Shown: piece by piece, positions 42,557-53,449 of the stretch
Layout of the letters: every line of letters begins with the position of its first letter
Position numbering within the stretch: position 1 is the stretch's first letter
DNA from: Grammothele lineata
Lineage: Eukaryota > Basidiomycota > Agaricomycetes > Polyporales > Polyporaceae
Direction of reading: 5' to 3'
Length of the DNA: 64,000 bases
NCBI GenBank assembly: GCA_002150815.3
Contig: NDFF03000388.1
Location: 62,001 to 126,000 of the forward strand
Program-made: the position numbers and the translations under genes
Notes under the pieces: model-generated
The model's database searches: none
Seen by the model: the letters and a program-made list of their open reading frames with translations, nothing else
What the model was told of the DNA's origin: nothing

Positions 42557-45079
42557 TTATACCTCCACATTCGTCTCCGCCTCCGCCTCCGGTCGGGGGA
42601 CGGGGGCGGGGGCGACGCAGACGGGATTCGTGATAACAGGGGCGCCGCCTGCTGGGCCCGCGGGACAATCTGGCTCGCGGTCCCCGCGAGGGCCAATCGT
42701 TGTTGTCTGCGCCCTTGTATTCACTACTGCTTCTGTAGGCGGAGGGATAGTGGAAGGTTCTACCGTCGGGCGCAATCGCTTGTTCTTAGCGGGAGTAGCG
42801 CACGTGGGTGGGACAGAGGGGGACCTCGTTCCACGTTTCCGCTTTCTACCGTTCTGCACAGTAGAAGAGCGGGTGCTCGGAGCGGCAGCCTGAGTGCGAG
42901 TGGGCAGTGCGGAGCCCGTATTCTGGGTTCGGGGGATGTTTGGTAAGGATCGAGACTTGTGCGTCGAGGTACTTAGGTAGGTAGATGATAAAGGAGGACT
43001 TACAGCGGCGAGCCAAGGGTGCTTCAGCGCGTCAGTGCAGGACATACGTTTTGAAGGATCTTTTTGAAGGAGTTCGCGGAGAAATTGGAGGCCTAAATAT
43101 CAATTAATCAATCTCGAGTAGCTGCCATCCCATAAGACAAAACTTACATTGCGGGGATAGTCCAGCTTTGTCAAGCAGGTTCCAATCGACGCTCGCATGC
43201 TTGTCGGGTTGCATGATACGTGTTCCGACTAGCCTAAGAAGACGTCTCAATGCACAGGATTTACAAGGGAGGGAAAGACAGACATACATTTTCCCTAGAA
43301 TGGCCCCTACGCTCCAGCTATCGACAACCTGAGTGTATGCCGTCTGGCCGCCGCCAGCATACACTTCGGGCGCTGTATACTCCGGCGTCCCGCAGAATGT
43401 CATGAGCTGGTTCGTGCTGTCAACCAGCTTCGCAAGGCCGAAGTCTGCGACTTTGACTTTCGGCGGCTTGTCACACGTCAAGAGTACGTTTGCGGGCTTG
43501 AGGTCCCGATGCGCGATGTTTTTGCTGTGGATGAACTGGGCGAGGAGAATCAGACACACAGAACGTGACCATAACACAATATTCACGGCGAGAGCATCAC
43601 AGATTTGGTACAGGATCCGTCGAGCCTCTGACTCTCCTATATAGGACATGACTACAGATTCAAAGACGAGCTAAGGAGGACTCACCAAGTTTCCCAGAGG
43701 GTTGATTAGATATATACTTCTCGAGATCGCTGCCGTCAACGAGCTCCATGACCATGTCTACGGAAATTATCAGTACCGGCGTTCCGTAACTTGTCATGCA
43801 CGTACGGAGGGCGCCGAACTCGTGATTGATGACTCCCTCTAGGATCTTCACCACGTTCTGATGCTTGAGCTTTTTGAGGATCTTGATCTCTCTCCTGAGG
43901 AATCTCTCCTTCTCGTGATCCCCGGCTGGAATTGTCTTGATCGCTACTGGCTTGTTCTTAACGGTATCACGCGCCTGCCATACCAGCCCGAAGGCACCTT
44001 GCCCCAGAAAACTATGATAGGAGTAGTGTTTGCCCACCATGGTGGAGAATGTCTGAGGGCCGTGACCGGGATGCCAGAGGCGAAACCAGAAGTCTATGAA
44101 CAAAAGCGCATCATAAACACCAGGATGAGGTGGACGATGATAGAACAGGGGCATAAAGCAGATGAGTGACTTACGATCGGTGTTTGCGCTATCAAAGCCA
44201 ATGTGAACCCGGTTACGGAGGATGTATCCTTCGTCCCTTTTCATCTTCTTGCCATCGAGCTAGGTGAAGGCGTATACGTTAAGGAAAGATTCAAAACAGG
44301 AATGTGCATCGCAGTCCACAGTAAAACTTGCAAGAGAACAGATCTGTACCTACCCACGTCCCGTTCGAGCTTATGTCAGTCATCATAGCGGTCATTCCCT
44401 CATCGTCCCACTGAATGGCACAATGCAAGTTGCCTGTGGGGGGCGACCAGCCGAATATGAGCAATCTGTTGTCGAAACAAATATGTGGTAGAGATTTACT
44501 CATAGTGCCACTCATGATACTGCTCACATCCCCGAGATCCTCAGGCTTGAAGTCCGCTTTATTTCCTCTGCCGATAATGTACACCTTCTGCTTATCCTTG
44601 AAGTGTACCTTAGACTCGCTGGGCTTGCCTCCAAGGCGGACGAGGGATCCCCATATCTTTGGATCCAGATCCTCGGCTTGTTCGACATTTGGTTGGATTA
44701 TCATTGTCTGCGTATCACAGGGCGGAAGATCCAACTTTGGGGGATTGGGACCCCCGACGGTAGTGGCCCGACAGGACACAGTAAATGTCAGAGGGTGCTC
44801 GCAACGTGACGTGACTCGATGGAATGGAATCTCCGTACACATACCGACTCCAGTTCTCCTTCACAGCGTGATGGCGTTCGCACTCAGTTCCGGGCGTGCG
44901 TCAGTCATCTGAGTGGACAATTCTAGTGCGCAGAGGCCGAGCACATACCTCGAGGAACGGAAGATATGGGTACATCGGGCTGAAAAGGAGCCACCAGCAT
45001 GGTCTACTTGTGAGCACCCGTCCATGTTTACTGCGCTTACCGTGCCGTGGCCATTGACCTGAGGAGCGCTATTGTCCAT
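42557..45079 (-). CDS. FHA-domain Ser/Thr protein kinase, copy A (Chk2/Cds1-like architecture)
   Basis: Phosphopeptide-binding FHA domain followed by a Ser/Thr kinase, the domain order of Rad53/Cds1/Chk2 checkpoint kinases. The first exon (MDNSAPQVNGHGT) is short. FHA signatures are all present: YIIGRG, SNLHC (rebuilt across an intron) and SSNGTW. Kinase motifs are intact: FLGQGAFGLV, VAIKTI (Lys codon 43936-43938), IAHRDLKPANVLL (Asp codon 43503-43505), ADFGLAK and YTAPEVYAGG. A 140-residue basic, Pro/Thr-rich tail contains nuclear-localisation-like clusters (GRKRKRGTRSP, KNKRLRPT). It lies convergent with ZWF1 and head-to-head with copy B. The acceptor expected before the FHA exon reads GG instead of AG, so a downstream AG must be used. 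N-terminal exon borders are provisional. Confidence 0.85.
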
Positions 45080-45869
45080 GTTGTCCCAACGAATATCAGT
45101 TGCAAACGTGCGAGGTTATATGTGGACGAAAACGCTATGGTCTGTGTCGAAGTATTGTAGAGTATAGCGACAATGAGGATGGCGCGGACCTCAAAACCGA
45201 GTACTGGGAGACTAGGAATACCGGGTTGGGGTGGGGATGAGTAGTCATATTGGCCAGTGCGACTTAATAAATCCCCCAACCTCCACGTCTCCGCTGCCGA
45301 CCATACCGAAAACGGATGGCAATCGAGTCGTTTATGGGTATGAGAGGCGGTTCAGGTTCGAATCTTGAAGCGTCAGGATCCGCTTACCACTGAACTGGCA
45401 GTCAATTCGCTTCCATGAAGTTTCGTCACGTTACTATCCTGTCACGGTTTGGCGTGTTGAACTGACGGGAGACGTGATTTCAGTCCTTCCCTTCAACTTC
45501 CCCTCCTGGCGGTCTTGGACTAGGAAAGCTGGGGGATTTAGAGGGGAATTATGTAACACTCACCAGGTCCTGTCTTCCCCTTGGGAGCTGAGCTCTCCTG
45601 AAGCACGCCACTCGGCCTATCGAGGGTAAAGTTCAAGGGTCAAAGCTAAAGATCTGACGGTTGATACACAGCGCTCCTCCACCTCAAGCGCCTAGTGCCA
45701 CCGCCACCTTGTCGCCTCTTGACTAGGAGTGGACCACTCGAGCCCATCCTCACACTCTCACTTTCCTCTGCTCGATACGAAATCAACCATATCAAAGACC
45801 TCTCCTGGGCTCCCCTCTTACATGGTTGGTCTACCGGACCGTTACAGCGAGCCTGGCTTGGAGAAAACG
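45080..45869. other. Divergent intergenic region between kinase copies A and B
   Basis: About 790 bp; no gene is recognised. A lone tRNA T-arm-like string near 45354 lacks an acceptor stem. Confidence 0.45.
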
Positions 45870-48029
45870 ATGGTAACAGATTCTTTCATGAACGTAGACC
45901 CTCAGACCTCGTCTTGTTCATCCACGAGTGTGGTAAGCCTGCACAGTATCGACCAGGATACACCTTCTTCTAATACTCCTATCTCGTAGGTCGACGTACC
46001 GATGTCGTTTGCTTCTAGTGGTGCGTGCTTAGCACTTTCATAGAACCATCTATCCCTATGACCTTCGCGTGCCATCTCGGATCGACCGCTGTCACGCTGT
46101 GAAGCAGAACTAGAGCCAGTACGTGCGGGGAGGCTCAACCCTATCTGATGCTGTAGCATTACGATCGTGTTCTTATATCAATTGCATCCGTCTAGATCAC
46201 TCCTAACAGCAAGCCTGAGCTCGGTCCACCACTAATCTCCCCGTCTCATGATGAACCCACGATGATAGTTCAGCCAAGCATTGAAAAAGCCGTAGAAGTG
46301 CCGGATATAGAGATATGGGGATCTCTTGTCCGCCTCGGAGGCAAGCCCAGCGAATCCAAGGTACACTTCAAAGATAAACAGAAGACGTACATCATCGGTA
46401 GGGGAAGTGGTGCGGACTTCAAGCCTCGAGACCTCGGGGATATGAGTAGTATCATGAATGGAACCATGAGTAAATTTCTATCTCCCGTTTACTTCGACGA
46501 CAGATCACTTATATTCGGTGGGTCCTTCTCCGCAGGCAATTTGCATTGTATGATTCGTTGGGATGGCCGGACAAAGGCTGCCATGATCACTGATATCAGT
46601 AGGAATGGGACGTGGGTAAACATACATCTACTCATTCTCCTTCTGTATCAAGCTCTGACGATTGCCCCTTCTCCTACACTCATTCAACTTGATACAGGTC
46701 AACGGAAAGAAGTTGGAGAAGGACGTAAGCCGCATTCTCCGCGACCGTTATCATATTGGCTTTTGTAACACGGACATCGATCGTAAGTCGCTCACCTGCT
46801 TTCGGTCTGTTTCCGTTTTATATTGGTGTAAATGATGGGACCTCCCCATAGGCTTCTACCTTCGCCTGTGGCATCGCAGTAATTTTATTCACGACACTCG
46901 TAGCTCCGAGGGCGCTTCCTCCAAGGTGGGCGGACGATACGATTTCGGCAAGACTCTCGGCGCGGACGCATTTGTGACCATCTTAAGGGCGTACGATAGT
47001 GTAGAGCAGACATGGGTTGCGATGAAAACAATCCCAACGGGCGACTATGAGAAAGACGAGAAGGCGAAGTGTCTCCAGAGAGATATCAATGTCCTCAGAC
47101 AGTTTCAGCATCAGAACTTGGTAAAGATCATAGAGGGGGTCATCAACGAGGAGATCCCTGTCGTCCGTACGTACGCCTACCATTGGGTATGGAACATTGA
47201 TAACAGTATTTTCTGTAGACATAGCCATGCAGCTCGTTGAAGGCGGAAATCTTAAGTCATATGTCTCCAAACAACCTTCCGGTAGCCTTGGTAGGAACTT
47301 CCTGGATCGCCGCGAAACCTGTGATGACGTCTTTCATAGGAGAGGTGGAAGCCAGACCTATCTTATACCAAATTTGTGATGCTCTCGTCGTAGGAGTTGC
47401 GCTCTAGTTACGTTGTGCTCTTCTGATACCTTTTATTCAGTACCTTCATAGTAACAGCCTTGTCCACTGCTACCTCAAGCCTGAGAATATATTGTTGACG
47501 TGCGACAATCCGCCAAAAGTCAAGATCGTGGACTTCGGCATAGCCAAGCTCGCTCGCGACCATACCCAAGTGAAGACACTGTGCCGGCGGACACCGGGGT
47601 ATACTGCGCCCGAGCTATACGCCGATAGTGGAACCGCGCCTTGCGAAGAAGTTATCGATAGCTGGAGCTTAGGGGCGATACTGGGAATGATGTGCGTTTT
47701 TATCGATTTTGTATCAGGCCTTCTCCGTGCGCTCAGATGTCTTTACAGGCTTGTCAACGACGGCATAGTTCAACATGACAAGTACGCGGTTGTGTATCGG
47801 CACCTCCTCAAGTCCTTGCCCCTTTCTGTCGCATGTAAATTGATCCTGTCTTTGTTCACCGCGTTCTTTCCCTCTGATACTGATTTGTTGACGTCTAGGC
47901 CGCGACTTCCTGGACAGGCTCCTTGAGAGAGATCCTGTGGCCCGCATGACTTGCGCTACTGCGCTGACGCACTCTTGGCTTGCCGTTCTGGGGTACCCCC
48001 TTCCATCCTATCACTCTGGCTGTACTTAG
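45870..48029 (+). CDS. FHA-domain protein with degenerate kinase domain, copy B (predicted pseudokinase)
   Basis: Paralogue of copy A on the opposite strand. Exon 1 starts MVTDSFMNVDPQT; a short exon with VDVPMS parallels PDVPIS of copy A. The FHA domain keeps YIIGRG, SNLHC and RNGTW, so phosphothreonine binding should be retained. The kinase domain has lost key residues: the Gly-rich loop reads LGADAFVTI, and the catalytic loop reads VHCYLKPENILL, with Cys-Tyr (codons 47468-47473) where Arg-Asp is required. VAMK and VDFG remain. The reading frame is open across all recognised exons (for example 47492-47816, then GRDFLDRLL to the stop at 48027), so it is not an obvious pseudogene. It ends just after the kinase fold without the basic tail of A. 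The joint between exons 2 and 3 is unresolved. Confidence 0.75.
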
Positions 48030-48614
48030 ACGTGAAGGTCGCAAATTTCGTTCTATGACTCTACGGCGACGATATGGTTTTCCAAACATGAGCGTTGCGA
48101 TGCCCAATGTCATGTACTATATCCAACTCGTGACATGCTCTCAGGCACATTTACCAGCGCATAAGCCCCCAAGCTCTTCTCACATACGTTCGACGTATCC
48201 GACACTCTAACCCTGCCTTAGGACGTCTACTTCTACTTGGAGTGTGAGGGTCGGCGTAGACAGACATTGTTGGTCTGTGTGCGAAGGGCTCACAGTCGGA
48301 ATTCCCATACATGTTCCGCGAGGGTAGATGTAATGATAGTAGTATTACCCGGCTGGTTTCCTCTACTAGTAATGATGTCTTCACACGCGAGTCGAGAATG
48401 GACCGAGTTCTGATTCTCAGGGGAGGAATGATTGAACAAGGGATGGGAGAAAGTCGGGATAGGAGGAATACTGAAAGACGTAGCATGGTACGCATGAAGA
48501 GAAGGTAAACGAAGACAGTAATCGAGGCAGTTTTATGAGCACGAAACGGAAATGTAGGCAAGAGTGCACATCTCGGGGGAACATGAAGTCGAGTTCAAAC
48601 AAAGCTACATACAT
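48030..48614. other. Convergent spacer between kinases B and C
   Basis: No gene is recognised. The minus-strand frame 48151-48561 has no family motif. Confidence 0.45.
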
Positions 48615-50891
48615 CTAGGTATCCACCACAATGGTGTCATCACAGGAACCCGCCTCTTTCAGGGTGCTACTTGAACCATTCGGATAAGGCACACTCTCCG
48701 GGTGGTCGAGCGGATGAAGTTGTCGTGGTCCGACGAGCCAGGGCTCAGTCAATGCTTTCGCGCAAGTCATGCGCTTCGAGACTTCGATCTGGAGAAGCCC
48801 CCTAAGGAAAGTGTGACCTAGATACGGACTAGTCAGCCTCTGGGCATAGCCATCGCGTGAGCGGGAATGGCATGGATTTACATTCTACAGAGAGTCCCAA
48901 ATTGCCGAGAAGGTTCCAATGAACGTCAGAAGGCGCTGTAGGCTGGATCAAGCCTCGGCCGACAAGCCTGTAGACATATCATTCAGCGCGAGACAAGTCG
49001 ATACGGCTATACGGACGCACATCATTCCTAGAGTTGCACCCAAGCTCCAGCTATCGACAACCTGAGTGTATGTCGCGTTGCCGTAAACCTCTGGTGCAGT
49101 ATATCCAGGCGTCCCACACTGTGTCTTGAGTTGGGTACGTTCGTGAATGAGCTTCGCGAGGCCGAAGTCCGCGATCTTGGCTTTTAGCGGGCTGTTGCGC
49201 GTCAAAAGTATGTTAGCAGGCTTGAGGTCCCGGTGGGTAACGCCCTTGCTGTGAATATACTGGACGAGGGGCGTTAGAAGAGCGGAATGACATCACGGAA
49301 ACAGCACTCACCGCGAGAGCGTCGCAGATTTGATACAGGATGGGTTTAGCCTCTGCCTCTCCTGTATAGTAGAATGTCAAATGAGGTTCTAAGACGACTC
49401 AAGACAGACTTACCAAGTCTACCAGAGGGCTGCTCGGAGACATACGACCTGAGAGTTCCACCGTCAACGAGCTCCATGACCAGGTCTATGATAAATATCA
49501 ATACTCGCGTTCCATGTACAACGGTGAGCGGCGTACATATAGGCCCGGCCTGATCGTCGTCAAAACCGTGCAATATTTTCACCACATTGTCATGACCGAG
49601 GCGTTGAAGGATAGCAATCTCTTCCAGCAAGAATTTCTTCGCCATCTCGAAGTTACGTCCGTCACTAGTCTGCCTGATCAAGTCGACGGAAATCATCTTT
49701 ATCGCGACGGGTGTCTTCCTGTCAATATGCTGCCCTTTCATCACCTTGCCGAAAGCACCCTCCCCGAGAGTGCTACCATCGAGATGGTATTGACCACCTA
49801 CGGTAGGAGGGTGCCAAAGGTAAAAGCAGAAGCCTATCCAATAAATCGCATCGTGTTTAACAGAGTGGGGCGGACAATGACCGAACACAAATTGTAAAGG
49901 TGCGAGTCCAATGACTTACGATCAGTGTCTGTATCACAGAAGCCGACGTGGTAACGGTTTCGGAGCATCCGTCTTTCGTTCTTCTTCATCTTCTTGCCTT
50001 GGACCTATGCAGCGGGGATAGTATGAGAGGGAGTGTGAAGCGATAGCATAAACAGGCACTAACCCATGTTCCGTTCGTGCTGGTATCAGTTATCATGGTG
50101 GCATTACCACGGTGGTCCCATTCAATCTTGCAGTGCACTTTGCCTATGAGGAGGGGCCCGCGAGAGATCAGGAATTAACCGTCAAAGCAAAAAGTATCGT
50201 GAGTGTTTACTCATTGTACTACTATCAGTGACACCGAGATCTTGGGGTTTGAAGTCTGCATTATTTCCCCTGCCAATCGTGTACGTCTTCTCTCTATCTG
50301 TGAAATTTATCTCAGAGTCGCTGGATTTGCGCCCGAGCACCACGAGAGATCCCCATGTATTGGAATCCGGGGCTTGTTCGGGGTCCTCAGGTGTTACATG
50401 AGCTACTATTGTCGGTTCATCGTTAGAGAAATCGGACAAGGATGTCGGCGGCGGGTTAGATCCTGCGGCCGCACCGCGAGCAGCCCCCTGGGAGGAAGAT
50501 TATAAATGTCAGAATGCGCTCCAAGCGGGGCACGGACTGATGTATATGGGCGACCAGGTACACACCCATTCAGATTCCGTTTCACAGCGTAAGAGGCCGT
50601 ATCGGAATGAAAACAATCAGCGAGGAGTGCGTCTAGCTTTGTTCGATGAACTACCTACCTCCAGACTTGGATGCCACGTGCACCTTGGGCTATAAAAGAG
50701 CTATCAGGAGGATATGCATGCAAATAGCCATCCAGACTCGCAGTGTTTGCAGTAGGATCACCACTTGGAGAGCTAATGTCCATGTGAGACAATGCCGTAT
50801 AATATATGCTCGGGTCCGACATGTCCACCGGCGCAGACAACGCCGTGTGATAGATGCTCGAAGGGTCGGCGTCCTTCGCGAATTGCGGCAT
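48615..50891 (-). CDS. FHA-domain Ser/Thr protein kinase, copy C
   Basis: Starts MPQFAKDADPSSIYH with an internal repeat (SIYHTALS / SIYYTALS). FHA residues are intact: YTIGRG, SKVHC and TNGTW. Kinase residues are intact: STLGEGAFGKV, VAIKMI, VTHRDLKPANILL, ADFGLAK and YTAPEVYG. Like D and E, but unlike A and B, the N-lobe has a longer beta3-alphaC connection (VDLIRQTSDGRNFEMAKKF). The C-terminal end is short and finishes SCDDTIVVDT, an acidic-hydrophobic string resembling a SUMO-interacting motif. The stop is at 48615-48617. Exons between the first and the FHA exon were not fully resolved. Confidence 0.82.
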
Positions 50892-53449
50892 GTTGGTAGT
50901 CCAGAAAAGCCTAATAAACCGCAAAGTAGTGAGTTATCGCTGTAAGCAGATTCAGCTTCTCTCATCATCGGTGATTTGAGAAATGGTGCTCACGCGAAGA
51001 ATAAAGCGTTCGGTGCTTGAGAGAGGTCGTCGGTTTCCACAGAGCTTAAGTACCGTATGCGCCGATCCATCGATCATCACCGCTGCGAGATGTATGTGGT
51101 TCAAAATCTTGTTATTAATAGCATTCACCGGTCTTCCTACAAGAAGTCCTGTTCAATTAAGTGCTATATCATGCCGAACGTTCTGTTTGAGCTGAGAAAT
51201 ACGTAACTCCGATTGGTTGGCGTTACGGTGGGACGGACGACTTGACAGTGAATGTATTGACAGTACACGCGTACAAGGCGTGGTGGACGGGTCGGGATAC
51301 TACATACGTGTACGCGGTAGCTTGTGCGGGTGCTGGGCACCAGTCAAGGTGGGAAGCCGGAGAAGCTGACAGGAGAAATGGTGAGAGGAGCGGCATAGGA
51401 AGGATCTTGATTGATGCCTGAGGCGTGACTGGGTAGAGCATGAGTATCTGCGTGAGGGAGAAGAACGCGATCAAACTAGAGTCTACTGGAAGCGCCATTT
51501 ATGGCGGAGCGTGTTTACAGAGAGGACAATGGGGGCAGTAGAGACGGGGAGCAGGCGTAGGAAGATACAATTGAACGGAGGATGCTGAGCGAGCCATGCG
51601 AATTGGAAGTTAACTTTCGGGGCCCTCGACGAGGTGTGGTGTCTGTAAGTCTTCGCGGTTTATCGAGGGGCCGAGGGGCTAAGATAAGACCTGGAACCAA
51701 GCGGGGAAGGCGGGGAAGGTGGACGCGGCCTAGTATCTACAGTCGATGGTGCCAACGAGGGCGGCATACGCAGTGACGCGGCGCGTCGTCCGCGCGCATG
51801 CCCCACGTGGCTGCATCACGAGATGATGCTGGACAGAGAGGTGTAAGCTAAGGTCCTTGAAGGGAGTGTCAAGACCGTATGAGGCACATGTGTTACGGCG
51901 GGCGAAGAGAGCATTCGAAGCGAAGAAAAGGGGAGGGACGTGTTCAACCAGGGTCCAAAGACTTTCACGCGCTATGAGGTGAGAAGAACACTGGCAGGGG
52001 AGCTGAGCTTCGACGTACACAGTAAAGCGAAGAGGAGGGGACGAACTGATTGAAGAAGGTCACATCTCAGTCAGCAGCCCTGGCGTATTACTGAAGTTGA
52101 AGACAACGTACAAGAGCCATCGGGGAGTCGGAAGAACTCAGATTCGCCAGACCTCTCTGTACGGAGGAACGCAGTTGCGGTTGTGCAGGTGCATGACCTA
52201 CGGCATCGCCCCGTGCCTCTGTTCAATGCTTGGCATTCAATATCAGGTTGCGCACTGAAAATAAGTAACTCACAATGGCGGTGACATAACTAATCCGCAT
52301 TTGTTGAGTGTAAGGCTTGAGGTGACTCGTCGGTATCATCTCCCGGACGGCGCCGGCACGAAACTGAACTGATCATTCAACGGTTTCATCCGGTTATCTT
52401 ATCTCTCCCGGCCCCCCGGCCCGAGCGTAGAGCCTACTGAGGTGACCGCCTAGTCTTGTCCCCTAGTAGTAGCACCCCTACTATCAAGACGTCCTCATCG
52501 TCAGGAAACGCAGGAACTTCCAGATGGAGCACAGATGGAGCCGAGATCAGGCTCTGTGGGACCGGCTGGAGGACTCAGCTGAAGAGGGTTGTACTTTAGG
52601 CCTAAGGCAAGTACTACAGACCGAGGTGACGCGTCTCCGGAGTCCGAAAACGACGCCGGGGCGTCGGCGAAGAGTGCCTCGAGTCTAGTATTCGCCGTTC
52701 GGAGCACAAGCCTCCATTCGACACCCTAAACACCCTCAGTCAAGTTCAAGCCCTTCATACCACCTTGGGGGTTCAACCTGCCGAAACGGAGCGACAGCGT
52801 CTCTTGTACGCAGCACACTTTGGAGTAGTACGTCCCTATCGGAGCTTGAACTTGATTACATATAGGCACTGATTTACCGTAAACACCTCCTCTACTATGC
52901 GCATGAATGCTATACTCTATTTCATTCGACCCAGCTCCACTCCCACTCGTTCCTCCTCGACAGGCTCTAGTACCTCAAACGCAACCAAATTACAGGGAAA
53001 CGATGGAACACGATTCGACGAAGAACGCGACAAGAATTTGTAGGCGGGAACGGACTCAGAGGCTGAGGCTTAGGTCGAACAGATGTCATACGAACGGGTT
53101 CTCATCACCTGCGCTATATGGTTGGAGTAGATGCAGCTACTGGATGACACAGGAAAGAGAATACTACTGAGCGCGTGACTCCATCGTATGCTTTGAAGAG
53201 GATAGAGGGGAATAGAGGGAGGGAGAAGAGGGATGTATGGCGACAATCATTGATACGGGTGTCGTGAGAGTTACGATGAATCATAACGAGTGTAGGAAGG
53301 TAGCTGAGGCCGAAATGAGGCAAGCGTGCGAAGAGATATCCTAGGGAACGTTATCAATAAGAATCCCTACCGCTGACGAGCCGTCTCTTCCTAGACATTA
53401 GATCCAGGAACATCGTCTGTAGGACGCGATTTCAATGAGGAGGGTATCG
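50892..53449. other. Long intergenic region between kinases C and D with repeat flank and coding-like relic
   Basis: Position 50980-51500 resembles 61240-61830 upstream of kinase E (shared short words in the same order). Position 52690-52830 on the plus strand has a clean open stretch reading TLSQVQALHTTLGVQPAE that looks protein-like but has no recognised family. No gene is called. Confidence 0.45.

Noticed and set aside
45330..45400. GGTTCGAATC string resembling a tRNA T-arm on the plus strand
   Set aside because: The T stem pairs, but no D-arm, anticodon arm or matching acceptor strand lies upstream.
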